Source: Buttiauxella izardii (GTDB lineage Bacteria; Pseudomonadota; Gammaproteobacteria; Enterobacterales; Enterobacteriaceae). Taken from it: a stretch of DNA of 40,342 nt. Of this stretch, positions 16,839 to 26,816 are shown piece by piece (within the stretch, counting starts at the first letter, position 1; every line of letters begins with the position of its first letter). A model generated the notes under the pieces. The model was not told the origin of the DNA and did not search any database. It saw only the letters and a list, made by a program, of their open reading frames with translations. The stretch is taken from assembly GCF_003601925.1 (NCBI RefSeq), contig NZ_QZWH01000025.1:1-40342 (forward strand). Direction: 5' to 3'. The position numbers and the translations under genes are program-made.

Positions 16839-18851
16839 CATCCCCGCCCAAACCACCATCACTTTGTCATCGCCTGCGGCGCGGCTAAAACCGTACCCCT
16901 GCTTCATACTTAGCGTGTTTTGCTCTCCCGCCCCAATCGCCGGATGGCGGGCGCGGAACTGGCTGATTTTCTGCCAGTGCGTAAGAGTTGCAACGTTTTG
17001 ACCCCAGTTCATATCAGAACGCGTGCCCTGAAGCGGGTCGGAACCGGTCGCGCCAAACGGGCGTTCGGTTTCATCACCGTAGAAAATCTGCACCGCTCCC
17101 GGTGCCAGCAACAGCAATTCTGCCGCGCGTTGGCCACCTTCGCGGAACAGGCGAGTATCGTGCGATGAAAGGTAGCTAAGAACGTTGAAATCCTGCAATT
17201 TTGACGACATTTGCTGCCATGTCAGATCCATATCCGCCAGGCAGTTCACCGCTTTTGCTGCCTGTTCCTGATAATCGAAGTTGATCATCGCGTCGAAGCC
17301 GCTGGTGTAGTAATCGCTTTTCATCACGCCATGGCCCCAGGATTCGCCGGTCATCCAGAATGGCGTATCATCCAGCTTCTTGTCCGGATTGACCTTTTTC
17401 CATTCGGCGAGAGCGGCAACAGACTGCTCTTTAAGCTGCTGCCAGCCTGCTTTTTCAACGTGTTTTGCGGTGTCTACCCGGAAACCGTCGATGCCATAAT
17501 CGCGCACCCATTGGCTCAGCCAGTGGGTCAGATAATCACGCACGGTGCCGCCCGCAATCTCTTTGGCGTGGGTATCAGGCTTGTGACGATAAAATATCGG
17601 CAGACCCGCAGGCTGCGTGGATTCGGTTTTCAAGTCCGGCAAGAACGCCAGCGACATGGTTAAGTCATCAAAACCGGGCGTGTCGTAATCGCCGATATCG
17701 GTGCGGATCCAGTTTTTCCCCCACCAGTTTTGCCAGGCGGTTTTGTCACCAAAATTGATGTAATCATTGAAAGAGTGCCAGCTCTGACCAGGGCCAGGTT
17801 TCCAGTCCGTCCAGTGTTTGCCGAGGGTTTTAGTGAGTTCATCACCTTTCAAATACAGCGCACCAAACTGATATTCCTGCATATCGGCAAGCGTGGCGTA
17901 GCCAGTGTGGTTCATCACCACGTCGAACAAAATGCGAATGCCGCGTTTGTGGGCCTCATCGACCAACGTGCGCAGCTCATCTTCGGTGCCCATGTTGGCG
18001 TCGAGTTTTGTCCAGTCCATGGTGTAGTAGCCGTGGTAGGCGTAATGCGGAAAGTCCCCTTTCGTGCCGCCGCCGACCCAGCCGTGGATTTGTTCGAGCG
18101 GCGAGCTAATCCATAACGCGTTCACGCCCAGTTGCTGTAGATAATCGAGTTTTTGCGTTAACCCCGCCAGGTCGCCGCCGTGGAACGTGCCGATTTCTTG
18201 CATACCGTCTTTGTGGCGACCGTAGCTGTTGTCATTGCTGGGATTACCGTTTTCAAAACGGTCGGTCAGCACGAAATAGACGGTGGCGTTGTGCCAGCTA
18301 AAAGGCGCGGCCTGTTTGGTGGCTGTGGATTCCAGAAGCAATAGACCGTTGCTGTTCGCGGCAGGCATTAGGGTAATCTGGCCTTGTTTGACCGTCGCCG
18401 TCTGGCCGCTGTAGAAATCGCGCACTTCGCTGCCTTCCGGGAAGGTTTTACTGACATCCATGGTAAGCGGTTTGCCGTCCCATTTTGGGCACTGGCGAGT
18501 GACATCAACCGGCGCCGCCTGCGCCTCACTCATCACACTCAAACTGAGCGTTGGCGTTCCACTGCGCGTGTCAATTTGCACCCGATACTCGCCATCGCGG
18601 AACAGACGCCAGACCGGAGCCTCGCCCTCACAGGGTTTTAGCGAAAGTGCCTGATTCAGCTTGATGGTTTCTGCGGGCTGCCAGCAGGCCTGGTCGAGTT
18701 TAAGACTGAGCGGCAATGTGCCTTTGGCAAGTTTCCCCTCGCTGACGAATAAGCCAGGATTTTGCTCTTTAAATGCAGGCAAACCGGGTGCCGTCCACGC
18801 GGCCTGGACAAGGCCGGGAAACAGAAGAAATAACAGAGGTAATGTTTTCAT
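16827..18851 (-). CDS. malS: Periplasmic alpha-amylase MalS
   Basis: MalS hydrolyses maltodextrins in the periplasm before uptake. From the ATG at 18851 the protein has 674 residues (E. coli 676), starting with a signal peptide (MKTLPLLFLLFPGLVQA). An N-terminal beta domain is followed by the glycoside hydrolase family 13 barrel. Catalytic residues are D460 in DGFRVDTAKHV, E503 in TGESWGHG and D565 in LSSHDTR. An upstream in-frame start at 18890 would put 13 polar residues before the signal peptide, so I reject it. The C terminus reads ...VVWAG-MPSP-stop; the last residues and TAG are encoded by the adjoining repeat. MalT-like boxes lie upstream. Confidence 0.95.
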   Translation of the reverse strand: MKTLPLLFLLFPGLVQAAWTAPGLPAFKEQNPGLFVSEGKLAKGTLPLSLKLDQACWQPAETIKLNQALSLKPCEGEAPVWRLFRDGEYRVQIDTRSGTPTLSLSVMSEAQAAPVDVTRQCPKWDGKPLTMDVSKTFPEGSEVRDFYSGQTATVKQGQITLMPAANSNGLLLLESTATKQAAPFSWHNATVYFVLTDRFENGNPSNDNSYGRHKDGMQEIGTFHGGDLAGLTQKLDYLQQLGVNALWISSPLEQIHGWVGGGTKGDFPHYAYHGYYTMDWTKLDANMGTEDELRTLVDEAHKRGIRILFDVVMNHTGYATLADMQEYQFGALYLKGDELTKTLGKHWTDWKPGPGQSWHSFNDYINFGDKTAWQNWWGKNWIRTDIGDYDTPGFDDLTMSLAFLPDLKTESTQPAGLPIFYRHKPDTHAKEIAGGTVRDYLTHWLSQWVRDYGIDGFRVDTAKHVEKAGWQQLKEQSVAALAEWKKVNPDKKLDDTPFWMTGESWGHGVMKSDYYTSGFDAMINFDYQEQAAKAVNCLADMDLTWQQMSSKLQDFNVLSYLSSHDTRLFREGGQRAAELLLLAPGAVQIFYGDETERPFGATGSDPLQGTRSDMNWGQNVATLTHWQKISQFRARHPAIGAGEQNTLSMKQGYGFSRAAGDDKVMVVWAGMPSP

Positions 18852-18908
18852 AGGTTTAAGCCTGTGATTATCTTTTACCCAGTGTGGCACTCTTTTAATT
18901 AACTGAAT

Positions 18909-18940
18909 TCATCCCCAAATTGGATAATCGGGGATGAGTT
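18909..18940. promoter_or_regulatory. Divergent pair of MalT-like boxes upstream of malS
   Basis: The dyad TCATCCCC (18909-18916) ... GGGGATGA (18930-18937) presents GGGGATGAATT on the - strand and GGGGATGAGTT on the + strand. Both resemble the MalT box (GGGGAKGAGG). It lies 58-86 bp upstream of the malS ATG. malS is a known MalT target in E. coli; the box assignment here is by motif and place. Confidence 0.65.
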
Positions 18941-18976
18941 AAAAGGGTGAGTGATCGCGTTATCAATTTGTGCCGA

Positions 18977-18998
18977 ATATGCGATAACCATCGCATAT
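18977..18998. promoter_or_regulatory. Perfect 9-bp palindrome in the malS-bax intergenic region
   Basis: ATATGCGAT-aacc-ATCGCATAT is a perfect inverted repeat in the divergent 315-bp gap between malS and bax. It could be an operator or an RNA hairpin. I do not recognise the factor. Apart from this and the MalT-like boxes I see no gene in the gap. Confidence 0.45.
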
Positions 18999-19166
18999 CA
19001 CAATACTTTTTAACGTCATAAGAAGATCGTACGTGACATCGTTTCAGAATCGGATTATTTCTTTTGGTGCTCTGAAGGTCTATTTTTGTTAGTATCCGCG
19101 TTTACTTTATTCGAAACCTTTAGCAAATAAGGCACAGAAAACGCAACGATCCGACCAGGAGATCTA

Positions 19167-20000
19167 ATGATATCAACCCCAATCCGACGATTTGGGGCTG
19201 CGATACTTATGTTACTGACCTTCAGTTTTTCAACTGGGGTATTAGCAAGTAAACATGAGCCAAAATCGCATAAAGCCCAATTAGTTAAGACTAAAAGCAC
19301 AGCGACACCAAGTAAGAAACTGGCAAGTAGTAAAAAAGAGTATTCTCGCAATAGTGAAATTGCATCGCTCCCTGATTTGCGAAAATACCCTTCCGGAACA
19401 CCCAGGAAAAAAGCGTTTCTCCGGACGGTCATGCCATACATTACAAGTCAAAATGCAGCGATCCGATCTGACCGTAACTGGCTGGTTTCTAAGCAGTATG
19501 AGAGAAACTTTTCACCGTCAGAGCGTACACGCATGAAAGATATTACCCAGCGCTATAAAATTGCGTGGAATGGTAATACTAAGCGTGTGCCGTGGAATCA
19601 GCTGATGGAAAAAGTCGACATCATTCCTACCAATATGGTGGCAACGATGGCCGCAGCCGAGAGTGGCTGGGGTACTTCTAAGCTCGCACGTAGTAATAAC
19701 AACTTGTTTGGTATGAAGTGCAGCAAGCGCCATTGCAACAGCGAACCTGGCAAAGTAAAAGGCTATTTGCATTACGATTCAGTTAAAGAAGGCGTTAACG
19801 CTTACGTAACAAATCTGAATACGCATCCGGCCTATAAATCGTTCCGTACATCACGCGCTCAATTGCGTAAAGCGGATCAAGAAGTTACGGCCAGCAATAT
19901 GATTCATAAGCTGAAAGGGTATTCCACACGCGGTAGCAGCTATAACAACTACCTATTTGCGATGTACCAATCCAATCAGCGTTTTATGGCACCGAACTAA
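19167..20000 (+). CDS. bax: Bax protein, glucosaminidase-family
   Basis: The 277-residue protein (E. coli 274) starts with a signal-like hydrophobic segment (residues 9-27, ending ...GVLASK), followed by a lysine/serine-rich linker. The C-terminal half is a mannosyl-glycoprotein endo-beta-N-acetylglucosaminidase-like domain (FlgJ/AtlA type), with the candidate catalytic glutamate E165 in MAAAESGWGTSKLARSNNN and NLFGMKCS following. Its physiological role is poorly known; peptidoglycan cleavage is inferred from the family. It is divergent from malS and ends before a strong terminator. Confidence 0.93.
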   Translation: MISTPIRRFGAAILMLLTFSFSTGVLASKHEPKSHKAQLVKTKSTATPSKKLASSKKEYSRNSEIASLPDLRKYPSGTPRKKAFLRTVMPYITSQNAAIRSDRNWLVSKQYERNFSPSERTRMKDITQRYKIAWNGNTKRVPWNQLMEKVDIIPTNMVATMAAAESGWGTSKLARSNNNLFGMKCSKRHCNSEPGKVKGYLHYDSVKEGVNAYVTNLNTHPAYKSFRTSRAQLRKADQEVTASNMIHKLKGYSTRGSSYNNYLFAMYQSNQRFMAPN

Positions 20001-20038
20001 ATAACTAAAATAGATTGTTAATAATAAGTAATAATTTC

Positions 20039-20068
20039 ACGCCTTCCTCTGGAAGGCGTTTTTTTTTT
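20039..20068 (+). terminator. Rho-independent terminator of bax
   Basis: ACGCCTTCC-tct-GGAAGGCGT forms a perfect 9-bp stem with a 3-nt loop, followed by a run of nine or more T. It lies 38 bp after the bax stop and just before the convergent xylR stop. Confidence 0.92.
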
Positions 20069-20070
20069 GC

Positions 20071-21249
20071 TTAAACCAATATTTCACTGTGCCGCTCACG
20101 ATGTTCCTTCGGCGTGGCGTCATATTCTTTTTTGAATACTGAATAGAAATATTGCAAAGAGGGGTAACCACACATTTGCGATATTTCGTTGATAGACAAC
20201 GACGTAGAAACTAACAAACTTCGCGCTTTCTCGAGTTTCTCCGCATGAATCATGGCGTGAATGGTTTCGCCCACTTCCTCTTTAAAACGCTTCTCCAGAT
20301 TCGAGCGCGAAATCCCTACGGAATCGAGCACCTGCTCCACTTTGATGCCTTTGCAGGCGTGGTTGCGGATGTAGTGCATTGCCTGGATGACGGCTGGATC
20401 ATGCAAAGAACGGTAATCCGTAGAGCGGCGTTCAACCACTCGTACCGGCGGCACTAAAACGCGCTGTAACGCGAGCGGCTCGTTGTCCATCAAGCGATGC
20501 AGCAATTTTGCCGCCTGATACCCCATCTGCCTTGTGCCTTGCGCCACTGACGAAAGAGCCACGCGCGACAGATATCGCGTCAGTTCCTCGTTATCAATGC
20601 CAATCACACAGAGCTTTTCCGGCACCGGAATATGCAAATGTTCGCAAACCTGTAGCAAATGCCGCGCTCGTGCATCCGTGACGGCGATAATCCCGGTTTG
20701 TGGCGGCAGCGTTTGCACCCAATCCGCCAGGCGATTTTGCGCGTGTTGCCAGTTTTCGGGTGCCGTTTCGATGCCCTGATACACCACGCCACGGTATTTT
20801 TCTTTTGCCACCAGTTGGTTAAACGCATATTCGCGCTCCATCGCCCAGCGCTTACCGCTGGAGTTTGGCAAACCGTAGAAAGCAAAACGCTGTACGCCCT
20901 TTTCTTTAAGGTGCAAAAAGGCACTTTCCACCAGTGCGTGATTGTCGGTGGCGATGTAATGCACCGGCGGATAGTGCTCCGGCAAGTGATAAGAGCCGCC
21001 GACGCCGACAATCGGGACGTCTGCCCCATCTAACAGGCGCTGGATTTCCGTATCGTCAAAATCGGCAATCACACCATCACCGAGCCACTCCTTGATGTTG
21101 TCGATGCGAGCACGAAAATCTTCTTCAATAAAAATGTCCCACTCGGATTGAGACGCCTGCAAATATTCGCCTACCCCTTCCACCACCTGGCGGTCGTAGG
21201 CCTTATTGGCATTGAATAACAACGTAATGCGATGACGTTTCTCAAACAT
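20071..21249 (-). CDS. xylR: Xylose operon transcriptional activator XylR
   Basis: XylR binds D-xylose and activates xylAB and xylFGHR. The protein has 392 residues, the same as E. coli. The N-terminal two thirds is a LacI/periplasmic-binding-protein-like xylose sensor (GIIAVTDARARHLLQVCEHL, VIGIDNEELTRYLS), and the C-terminal ~100 residues form an AraC-type double helix-turn-helix (VGISRSNLEKRFKEEVG and SINEISQMCGYPSLQYFYS). An upstream in-frame TTG at 21270 exists; I chose the ATG at 21249, behind CAGGA, which matches the family start (MF.KRHRITLLF). It lies downstream of xylFGH on the same strand. Confidence 0.97.
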   Translation of the reverse strand: MFEKRHRITLLFNANKAYDRQVVEGVGEYLQASQSEWDIFIEEDFRARIDNIKEWLGDGVIADFDDTEIQRLLDGADVPIVGVGGSYHLPEHYPPVHYIATDNHALVESAFLHLKEKGVQRFAFYGLPNSSGKRWAMEREYAFNQLVAKEKYRGVVYQGIETAPENWQHAQNRLADWVQTLPPQTGIIAVTDARARHLLQVCEHLHIPVPEKLCVIGIDNEELTRYLSRVALSSVAQGTRQMGYQAAKLLHRLMDNEPLALQRVLVPPVRVVERRSTDYRSLHDPAVIQAMHYIRNHACKGIKVEQVLDSVGISRSNLEKRFKEEVGETIHAMIHAEKLEKARSLLVSTSLSINEISQMCGYPSLQYFYSVFKKEYDATPKEHRERHSEILV

Positions 21250-21297
21250 GCTTTTGTTTCCTGATAACAAGACCCTATGTGCAATAGCATAACCGCA

Positions 21298-21328
21298 ACA
21301 ATGCCGGGCAACCTTCCCCCGGCATTGT
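21298..21328 (-). other. Strong hairpin between xylH and xylR
   Basis: ACAATGCCGGG (21298-21308) and CCCGGCATTGT (21318-21328) form a perfect 11-bp stem with a 9-nt loop in the 95-bp gap between xylH and xylR. No T run follows on the - strand, so it looks more like an mRNA-stabilising or processing element that lowers xylR expression relative to xylFGH than a simple terminator. Function is inferred. Confidence 0.6.
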
Positions 21329-21344
21329 GATCATTTACACATTC

Positions 21345-22526
21345 TTATGCTCTGCGTTTGGTTGCCGAGTCCATCCACACGGCCAGCAGTAAAATCGCGC
21401 CTTTGACGATGTACTGCCAGAATGTAGGAACATCCATCATGCTCATGCCGTTATCCAGTGAGGCCATGATAAATGCGCCCATCACCGCCCCGGCAACGCT
21501 CCCAATGCCGCCCGCAAGACTCGTCCCGCCAATCACGCACGCCGCGATAGCATCAAGCTCAGCGATGTTCCCGGCGGAAGGTGAACCCGCCCCCAGGCGC
21601 GAGCTGAGAATCAGACCGGCAATGGCGACCATTAAGCCATTGATGGCGAAAACGGCGAGTTTGGTGCGCTCAACATTAATACCAGAAAGTCGTGCCGCTT
21701 CGATATTGCCGCCAATCGCATAAATGCGCCGCCCGAAAGCGGTGCGGGTCGCCATAAACATGCCGGCCAGCAACAACAGTGTGAGGATCAGCACGGGCGT
21801 TGGCACGCCGCGATAATCATTGAGCAGCCAGATAGCCCCTAACACGATCACCGCTGTGATAGCCTGCCGCCCAACGATGCCGGTGGATGCAGGGGTTGCT
21901 AAACCTAACGCTTCACGCCGAGTGCGCATCCGCCACTGCCACGCCACAAAAATGACCAGCCCTAATGTTCCGATACCAAAGCCAATACCATCCGGCAGGT
22001 AGCTTTGCCCAATTTGTGACATCGCCGCGCTGGTTGGCGAAACCGTGGTGCCGTTAGTAATGCCAATCAGCACGCCGCGAAACGCCAGCATTCCCGCCAG
22101 CGTGACGATAAACGACGGCACTTTACGATAGGCCACCCACCAACCGTTCCACGCCCCCAGAACCAGCCCGAGCACCAGCGTAACGGCGATCGTCAGCGGT
22201 AAAGGCCAACCCAGCCAGACGTCAAAAATAGCGGCAACACCGCCGAGTAACCCCATCATCGACCCCACAGAAAGGTCGATTTCTGCCGAGATAATCACAA
22301 ACACCATACCAACCGCCAGAATCCCGGTAATGGCGGTTTGCCGCAGCAGGTTCGAGACGTTTCTGGCGCTGAGATAAGCGCCGTCAGTGGTCCAGGTGAA
22401 AAACAGCATAATCACGACAATCGCCGCAATCATGACAAAAACCTGGAGATTCAGCGCCCGTAAACCCGCAAAAGGCGAAGCCGTGGGTGCCGTAAGTTTC
22501 ATTTCAGACGGGTTGCTTTTCGACAT
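21345..22526 (-). CDS. xylH: D-xylose ABC transporter permease XylH
   Basis: XylH is the membrane permease of the high-affinity xylose importer. The 393-residue protein (same as E. coli) has about ten hydrophobic helices and the family blocks [18 protein letters not shown] and [18 protein letters not shown] chose the ATG at 22526 because GAGGAG lies 8 nt upstream; the in-frame GTG at 22535 sits directly on that ribosome site. The start lies inside the end of xylG (23-bp overlap), so the two are coupled. Confidence 0.96.
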   Translation of the reverse strand: MSKSNPSEMKLTAPTASPFAGLRALNLQVFVMIAAIVVIMLFFTWTTDGAYLSARNVSNLLRQTAITGILAVGMVFVIISAEIDLSVGSMMGLLGGVAAIFDVWLGWPLPLTIAVTLVLGLVLGAWNGWWVAYRKVPSFIVTLAGMLAFRGVLIGITNGTTVSPTSAAMSQIGQSYLPDGIGFGIGTLGLVIFVAWQWRMRTRREALGLATPASTGIVGRQAITAVIVLGAIWLLNDYRGVPTPVLILTLLLLAGMFMATRTAFGRRIYAIGGNIEAARLSGINVERTKLAVFAINGLMVAIAGLILSSRLGAGSPSAGNIAELDAIAACVIGGTSLAGGIGSVAGAVMGAFIMASLDNGMSMMDVPTFWQYIVKGAILLLAVWMDSATKRRA

Positions 22527-24045
22527 GTTTTTCACTCCTCAGTGCGGCTTCCATGACCTGCTCCTGGGTCAGGTTGTGGTTTATCAGGTCAGCTTTGATT
22601 CGCCCCTCGTGCATTACCAGCACGCGGTCGCTCAGACCGAGCACTTCTGGCAATTCCGAGGAGATCACAATGACCGCAATCCCTTGCTGAACCAGTTGAT
22701 TGATCAGTTTGTAGATTTCATATTTCGCGCCGATATCTATGCCGCGCGTCGGTTCATCAAGGATCAGGATGCGTGGATTGAGCAGCAGACATCGCGCCAG
22801 AATCGCTTTTTGCTGATTGCCGCCGCTGAGTCGGCCAATTGCCAGTTCAGGCGATGAGGTTTTTACCTTTAACCGGGCAATGGATTGCAGGACGCAATTT
22901 TGTTCTGCGGCGTCATCAAGGTGCGAGAGCGCACCGGAAAACTGGCTAAGTGCTGCCAGCGTGATGTTTTGCCCGACCCCCATCACCGGCACGATGCCGT
23001 CTTTTTTTCGATCTTCGGGCACCATCGCAATTCCGTGTGCAATGGCCTGCTGGCAGTTGCCAATCGTCACCGGTTGGCTATCAATAAAAATACGTCCTTC
23101 AGATTTACCCGGCCAGACGCCAAATAAACACTGCACCGCTTCGGTTCTTCCGGCACCGACCAGCCCGGCAATGCCCAGAATCTCGCCCTTGTGTAACGAA
23201 AACGAAATGTCGTTTACCCGTTTAATCTGGCGGTTGACCGGATGCCAGGCGGTGAGATGCTCGACACGCAGAATTTCATCGCCGGTCTGGTGCGGTTCGT
23301 TGGGGTACAACGCCGTCAGTTCACGCCCCACCATCATGGTGATGATGTCCTCTTCGCGCATCGCAGTGGCATCACGCGTGCCGATGGGCTGCCCATCGCG
23401 GATGACGCAGATGGTGTCGGAAATGGCTTTCACTTCATTGAGTTTGTGAGAGATATAAATGCAGGCAATGCCATGCGCTTGCAGGTCACGAATGATTCTG
23501 AGCAACACGGCGGTTTCTTGTTCGGTGAGCGAAGCCGTGGGTTCGTCGAGGATCAGCAATCGCACCTGTTTATTCAGCGCTTTGGCGATTTCGACCAGTT
23601 GCTGTTGGCCCAACCCCAGCGAACCGACGCGAGTATCCGGGGAAATATTCAGGCTCACCTGCGCCAGCAGTTTCTGGCAGCGCAGCGTCATGGTGTCGTA
23701 ATCCAGCACGCCATATTGTGAAAGCTCAGCACCGAGGAAAATGTTCTCCAGCACCGTCAGATGCTTAACCAGCGCCAGCTCCTGGTGAATAATCGCAATC
23801 CCTTTGCGTTCGGTATCGCGAATATGGCTCGCCTGGAGTTTTTCACCGGCAAACCAGATTTCTCCTTCGTAACTGCCAAACGGGTAAATGCCGCACAGCA
23901 CTTTCATCAGCGTTGATTTGCCCGAGCCGTTTTCGCCACACAGCGACATCACTTCACCCGCCTCAACGGAAAGGCTGACGTTATCGACGGCCTTCACCAC
24001 ACCAAAGGCTTTGGTGATGTTTTTCATTTCCAGTAAACAAGGCAT
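22504..24045 (-). CDS. xylG: D-xylose ABC transporter ATP-binding protein XylG
   Basis: XylG is the tandem ATPase of the xylose importer, 513 residues as in E. coli. The first nucleotide-binding domain has Walker [10 protein letters not shown] (37-45), the signature-like [14 protein letters not shown] and Walker [12 protein letters not shown]. The second has the degenerate [25 protein letters not shown] and [12 protein letters not shown]. This asymmetric pattern is standard for CUT2 sugar importers. A GGAGG ribosome site precedes the ATG. It overlaps xylH. Confidence 0.97.
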   Translation of the reverse strand: MPCLLEMKNITKAFGVVKAVDNVSLSVEAGEVMSLCGENGSGKSTLMKVLCGIYPFGSYEGEIWFAGEKLQASHIRDTERKGIAIIHQELALVKHLTVLENIFLGAELSQYGVLDYDTMTLRCQKLLAQVSLNISPDTRVGSLGLGQQQLVEIAKALNKQVRLLILDEPTASLTEQETAVLLRIIRDLQAHGIACIYISHKLNEVKAISDTICVIRDGQPIGTRDATAMREEDIITMMVGRELTALYPNEPHQTGDEILRVEHLTAWHPVNRQIKRVNDISFSLHKGEILGIAGLVGAGRTEAVQCLFGVWPGKSEGRIFIDSQPVTIGNCQQAIAHGIAMVPEDRKKDGIVPVMGVGQNITLAALSQFSGALSHLDDAAEQNCVLQSIARLKVKTSSPELAIGRLSGGNQQKAILARCLLLNPRILILDEPTRGIDIGAKYEIYKLINQLVQQGIAVIVISSELPEVLGLSDRVLVMHEGRIKADLINHNLTQEQVMEAALRSEKHVEKQPV

Positions 24046-24102
24046 AGCCCCTCCTTTACCTGTTTTAAGGGTATCGCCCGCGGCAAGCGCGGGCGCAGTG
24101 GG

Positions 24103-25095
24103 TTATAGCTCGCTCTTTTTGTGGAAACCGTCTGCCACAACGGTGCTATCGATGTTGGCTTTATCGACTTCGATTGGCGTCAGCAGGCGCGACGGAACGT
24201 CTTTAACGCCATTATTCAACTTAGCGTCAGAGGCAGGTTGTTTGCCTTCTCCGAGTTCAACGGCAATTTCCGCCGCCGTGTTTGCAAGCTGGGTGATTGG
24301 CTTATACACCGTCATAGTTTGCGTACCCGCAATAATGCGTTTTACGCCCGCCAGATCCGCATCCTGCCCGGAAATAGCGACTTTGCCCGCCAGGCCTTGC
24401 GCGCTCAGAGCCTGAATAGCGCCGCCCGCAGTTGCATCATTTGAAGCGACGACGGCATCAATTTTGTTGTTATTGGCGGTTAACGCATTTTCCATAATTT
24501 TCAATGCGTTTTCTGGCAGCCAGCCGTCAGCCCATTGATCGCCGACAACTTTTATTTTCCCGCTATCAATATACGGTTTTAATACTTTCATCTGCCCGGC
24601 ACGGAACAGCTTGGCATTATTATCAACCGGGGAGCCGCCCATTAAGAAATAATTACCAGAAGGCACTTTATTAACAATGCTTTGCGCCTGAAGCTCACCG
24701 ACCTTTTCATTATCAAATGAGATGTAATAATCAATGTCGGCATTATTAATCATGCGATCATAAGCTAATACTTTAATCCCTTCTCTTTTCGCTTCGGCAA
24801 TCACATTACTTAATACCTGGCCGTTGTAAGGAATAATGACTAGCACATCGACGCCACGGTTAATCATGTTTTCAATTTGCGACATCTGGGTTTCTTCGTT
24901 GCCATTCGCAGACTGCACAAAGACTTTTGCTCCCAGCGACTCGGCTTTAGCAACAAAGATGTCGCGGTCTTTCTGCCAGCGCTCAAGGCGCAAGTCATCT
25001 ATCGCCATACCAATTTTAACTTCTTTCGCGATACCGCTGACGCTTGTGAGAACGAGTGAGGCACACAACGTTAGTAAGAGGTTCTTAATCTTCAT
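24103..25095 (-). CDS. xylF: D-xylose periplasmic binding protein XylF
   Basis: XylF captures xylose in the periplasm for XylGH. It has 330 residues, as in E. coli, with an N-terminal signal peptide (MKIKNLLLTLCASLVLTSVSG). The mature part is a two-lobed sugar-binding protein with VLVIIPYNGQVLSNVIAEAK, DAVVASNDATAGGAIQAL and AISGQDADLAGVKRI, the last two being ligand-contact regions of the family. It is the first gene of xylFGH(R), divergent from xylA across a 378-bp control region. Confidence 0.97.
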   Translation of the reverse strand: MKIKNLLLTLCASLVLTSVSGIAKEVKIGMAIDDLRLERWQKDRDIFVAKAESLGAKVFVQSANGNEETQMSQIENMINRGVDVLVIIPYNGQVLSNVIAEAKREGIKVLAYDRMINNADIDYYISFDNEKVGELQAQSIVNKVPSGNYFLMGGSPVDNNAKLFRAGQMKVLKPYIDSGKIKVVGDQWADGWLPENALKIMENALTANNNKIDAVVASNDATAGGAIQALSAQGLAGKVAISGQDADLAGVKRIIAGTQTMTVYKPITQLANTAAEIAVELGEGKQPASDAKLNNGVKDVPSRLLTPIEVDKANIDSTVVADGFHKKSEL

Positions 25096-25473
25096 ATTAT
25101 TATTACCTGTAGGGGTGGTGATTAATCGGATTAAAAATTATTAACATCTGTCGACCGGAAAGGATTGTTGTCTGTGAATTGAATTCCAGCAATTACAGAT
25201 TTTCCTCTTCTGATTACGTTTTTTTGTTTAATTGTTAATTTATGATGGCGATCTGCTTTTAAATTAACAGACTCATTTGTTGCTTTATTTATTGGAATAA
25301 CGCTCGAAAGATTCAATCGCATTAATTTCACTGTTTTTTGCGAGACAGCGCACATTTGAGCATTCTCTTAATCGCAGTGTGAAATAACGTAATTGAGCAA
25401 CGTCTTAGGAAAATAGAGGATGGTGACAGAATCGCTTACTCGCCGCCCCCTGATTAAGATTACGGAGTCAATT
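25096..25473. promoter_or_regulatory. Divergent xylF-xylA control region
   Basis: This 378-bp gap between divergent xylF and xylA holds no supported gene and is AT-rich. A perfect 10-bp inverted repeat, TGTTAATTTA (25233-25242) and TAAATTAACA (25260-25269), lies near its centre. Close to xylA, GCAGTGTGAAATAACGTAATTG (25374-25395 region) closely resembles the E. coli xylA promoter stretch as I remember it. XylR and CRP control both directions in E. coli. Exact operators here are not resolved. Confidence 0.6.
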
Positions 25474-26796
25474 ATGCCCGCTTATTTCGACCAACTTGAC
25501 CGTGTACGTTTTGAAGGCCCTAAATCCACCAATCCTCTGGCATTTCGCCATTACAATCCTGATGAAATCGTGTTGGGAAAACGCATGGAAGAACACCTGC
25601 GTTTCGCTGCGTGCTACTGGCATAACTTCTGCTGGAATGGGGCGGATATGTTTGGCGTTGGTTCATTTGAACGCCCGTGGCAGCAAGCGGGCGATGCCAT
25701 TGCGCTGGCAAAAAACAAAGCCGATGTCGCGTTCGAATTCTTCCATAAACTGAACGTGCCGTATTACTGCTTCCATGATGTCGATGTGTCGCCAGAAGGC
25801 GCCTCGCTGAAAGAGTATCTGAATAACTTCGCGCAAATGACTGAAGTGCTGGCGCAAAAACAGCAAGAAACCGGCGTGAAATTGCTGTGGGGTACGGCAA
25901 ACTGCTTTACCAATCCACGTTACGGCGCAGGTGCTGCCACCAATCCCGATCCGGAAGTGTTCTCCTGGGCAGCGACTCAAGTCGCCACCGCGATGAACGC
26001 CACGCATAAATTAGGCGGCGAAAACTATGTGCTGTGGGGCGGTCGTGAAGGTTACGAATCCCTGCTCAACACCGATCTGCGCCAGGAACGGGAGCAAATT
26101 GGCCGCTTTATGAATATGGTGGTTGAGCACAAACACAAAATTGGTTTCCGTGGCACGCTGCTTATCGAGCCAAAACCGCAAGAGCCAACCAAACACCAGT
26201 ATGATTATGATGTTGCGACGGTTTATGGCTTCCTGAAGCAGTTCGGCCTGGAAAAAGAGATCAAGGTAAACATTGAAGCCAACCACGCCACACTGGCCGG
26301 TCACTCCTTCCATCATGAAATTGCCAGCGCAATTGCACTGGGCATCTTCGGATCTGTTGACGCCAACCGTGGCGACCCGCAGTTGGGCTGGGATACCGAC
26401 CAGTTCCCGAACAGCGTGGAAGAAAACTCGCTGGTAATGTACGAAATTCTGAAAGCGGGTGGCTTCACTACCGGCGGCCTGAACTTTGACGCCAAAGTGC
26501 GTCGCCAGAGCACGGATAAGTACGATCTGTTCTATGGTCATATTGGTGCGATGGATGTGATGGCGCTGTCGCTGAAAATTGCCGCACGTATGATTGAAGA
26601 TGGTGAGCTGGATAAACGCGTCGCCAAACGTTATAGCGGTTGGAATGGTGAAGTTGGCCAGCAAATTCTGAAAGGGCAAATGTCGCTGGCGCAAGTTGCG
26701 CAGTACGCTGAGCAACATAACCTGGCACCACAGCATCAAAGTGGGCATCAGGAATTGCTGGAAAACCTGGTGAATCATTATCTGTTTGATAGATAA
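25474..26796 (+). CDS. xylA: Xylose isomerase XylA
   Basis: XylA converts D-xylose to D-xylulose in the cytoplasm. The protein has 440 residues, as in E. coli. Active-site H101 and D104 are in [10 protein letters not shown]; metal ligands lie in [45 protein letters not shown] and LNFDAK. I chose ATG 25474 with GGAG at 25464-25467; an upstream in-frame ATG at 25420 would add 18 residues absent from the family and has its ribosome-like GAGG directly abutting. It is followed by xylB. Confidence 0.98.
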   Translation: MPAYFDQLDRVRFEGPKSTNPLAFRHYNPDEIVLGKRMEEHLRFAACYWHNFCWNGADMFGVGSFERPWQQAGDAIALAKNKADVAFEFFHKLNVPYYCFHDVDVSPEGASLKEYLNNFAQMTEVLAQKQQETGVKLLWGTANCFTNPRYGAGAATNPDPEVFSWAATQVATAMNATHKLGGENYVLWGGREGYESLLNTDLRQEREQIGRFMNMVVEHKHKIGFRGTLLIEPKPQEPTKHQYDYDVATVYGFLKQFGLEKEIKVNIEANHATLAGHSFHHEIASAIALGIFGSVDANRGDPQLGWDTDQFPNSVEENSLVMYEILKAGGFTTGGLNFDAKVRRQSTDKYDLFYGHIGAMDVMALSLKIAARMIEDGELDKRVAKRYSGWNGEVGQQILKGQMSLAQVAQYAEQHNLAPQHQSGHQELLENLVNHYLFDR

Positions 26797-26816
26797 GTTT
26801 AATTCGTAACCCATGT

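Noticed and set aside
16612-16851. 79-residue low-complexity open frame through the tandem array
   Set aside because: The frame stays open only because the repeat lacks stops in that frame; the product is a repeated PFPPLP-like string.
18852-18890. N-terminal extension of MalS
   Set aside because: It would place 13 polar residues ahead of a clear signal peptide.
19055-19441. 128-residue open frame on the - strand
   Set aside because: It lies over the bax start and control region in antisense; the hydrophobic stretch is the complement of the bax signal and linker.
25420-25473. 18-residue N-terminal extension of XylA
   Set aside because: The upstream ATG has GAGG directly abutting, and the family length of 440 is met from 25474 with a well-spaced GGAG.
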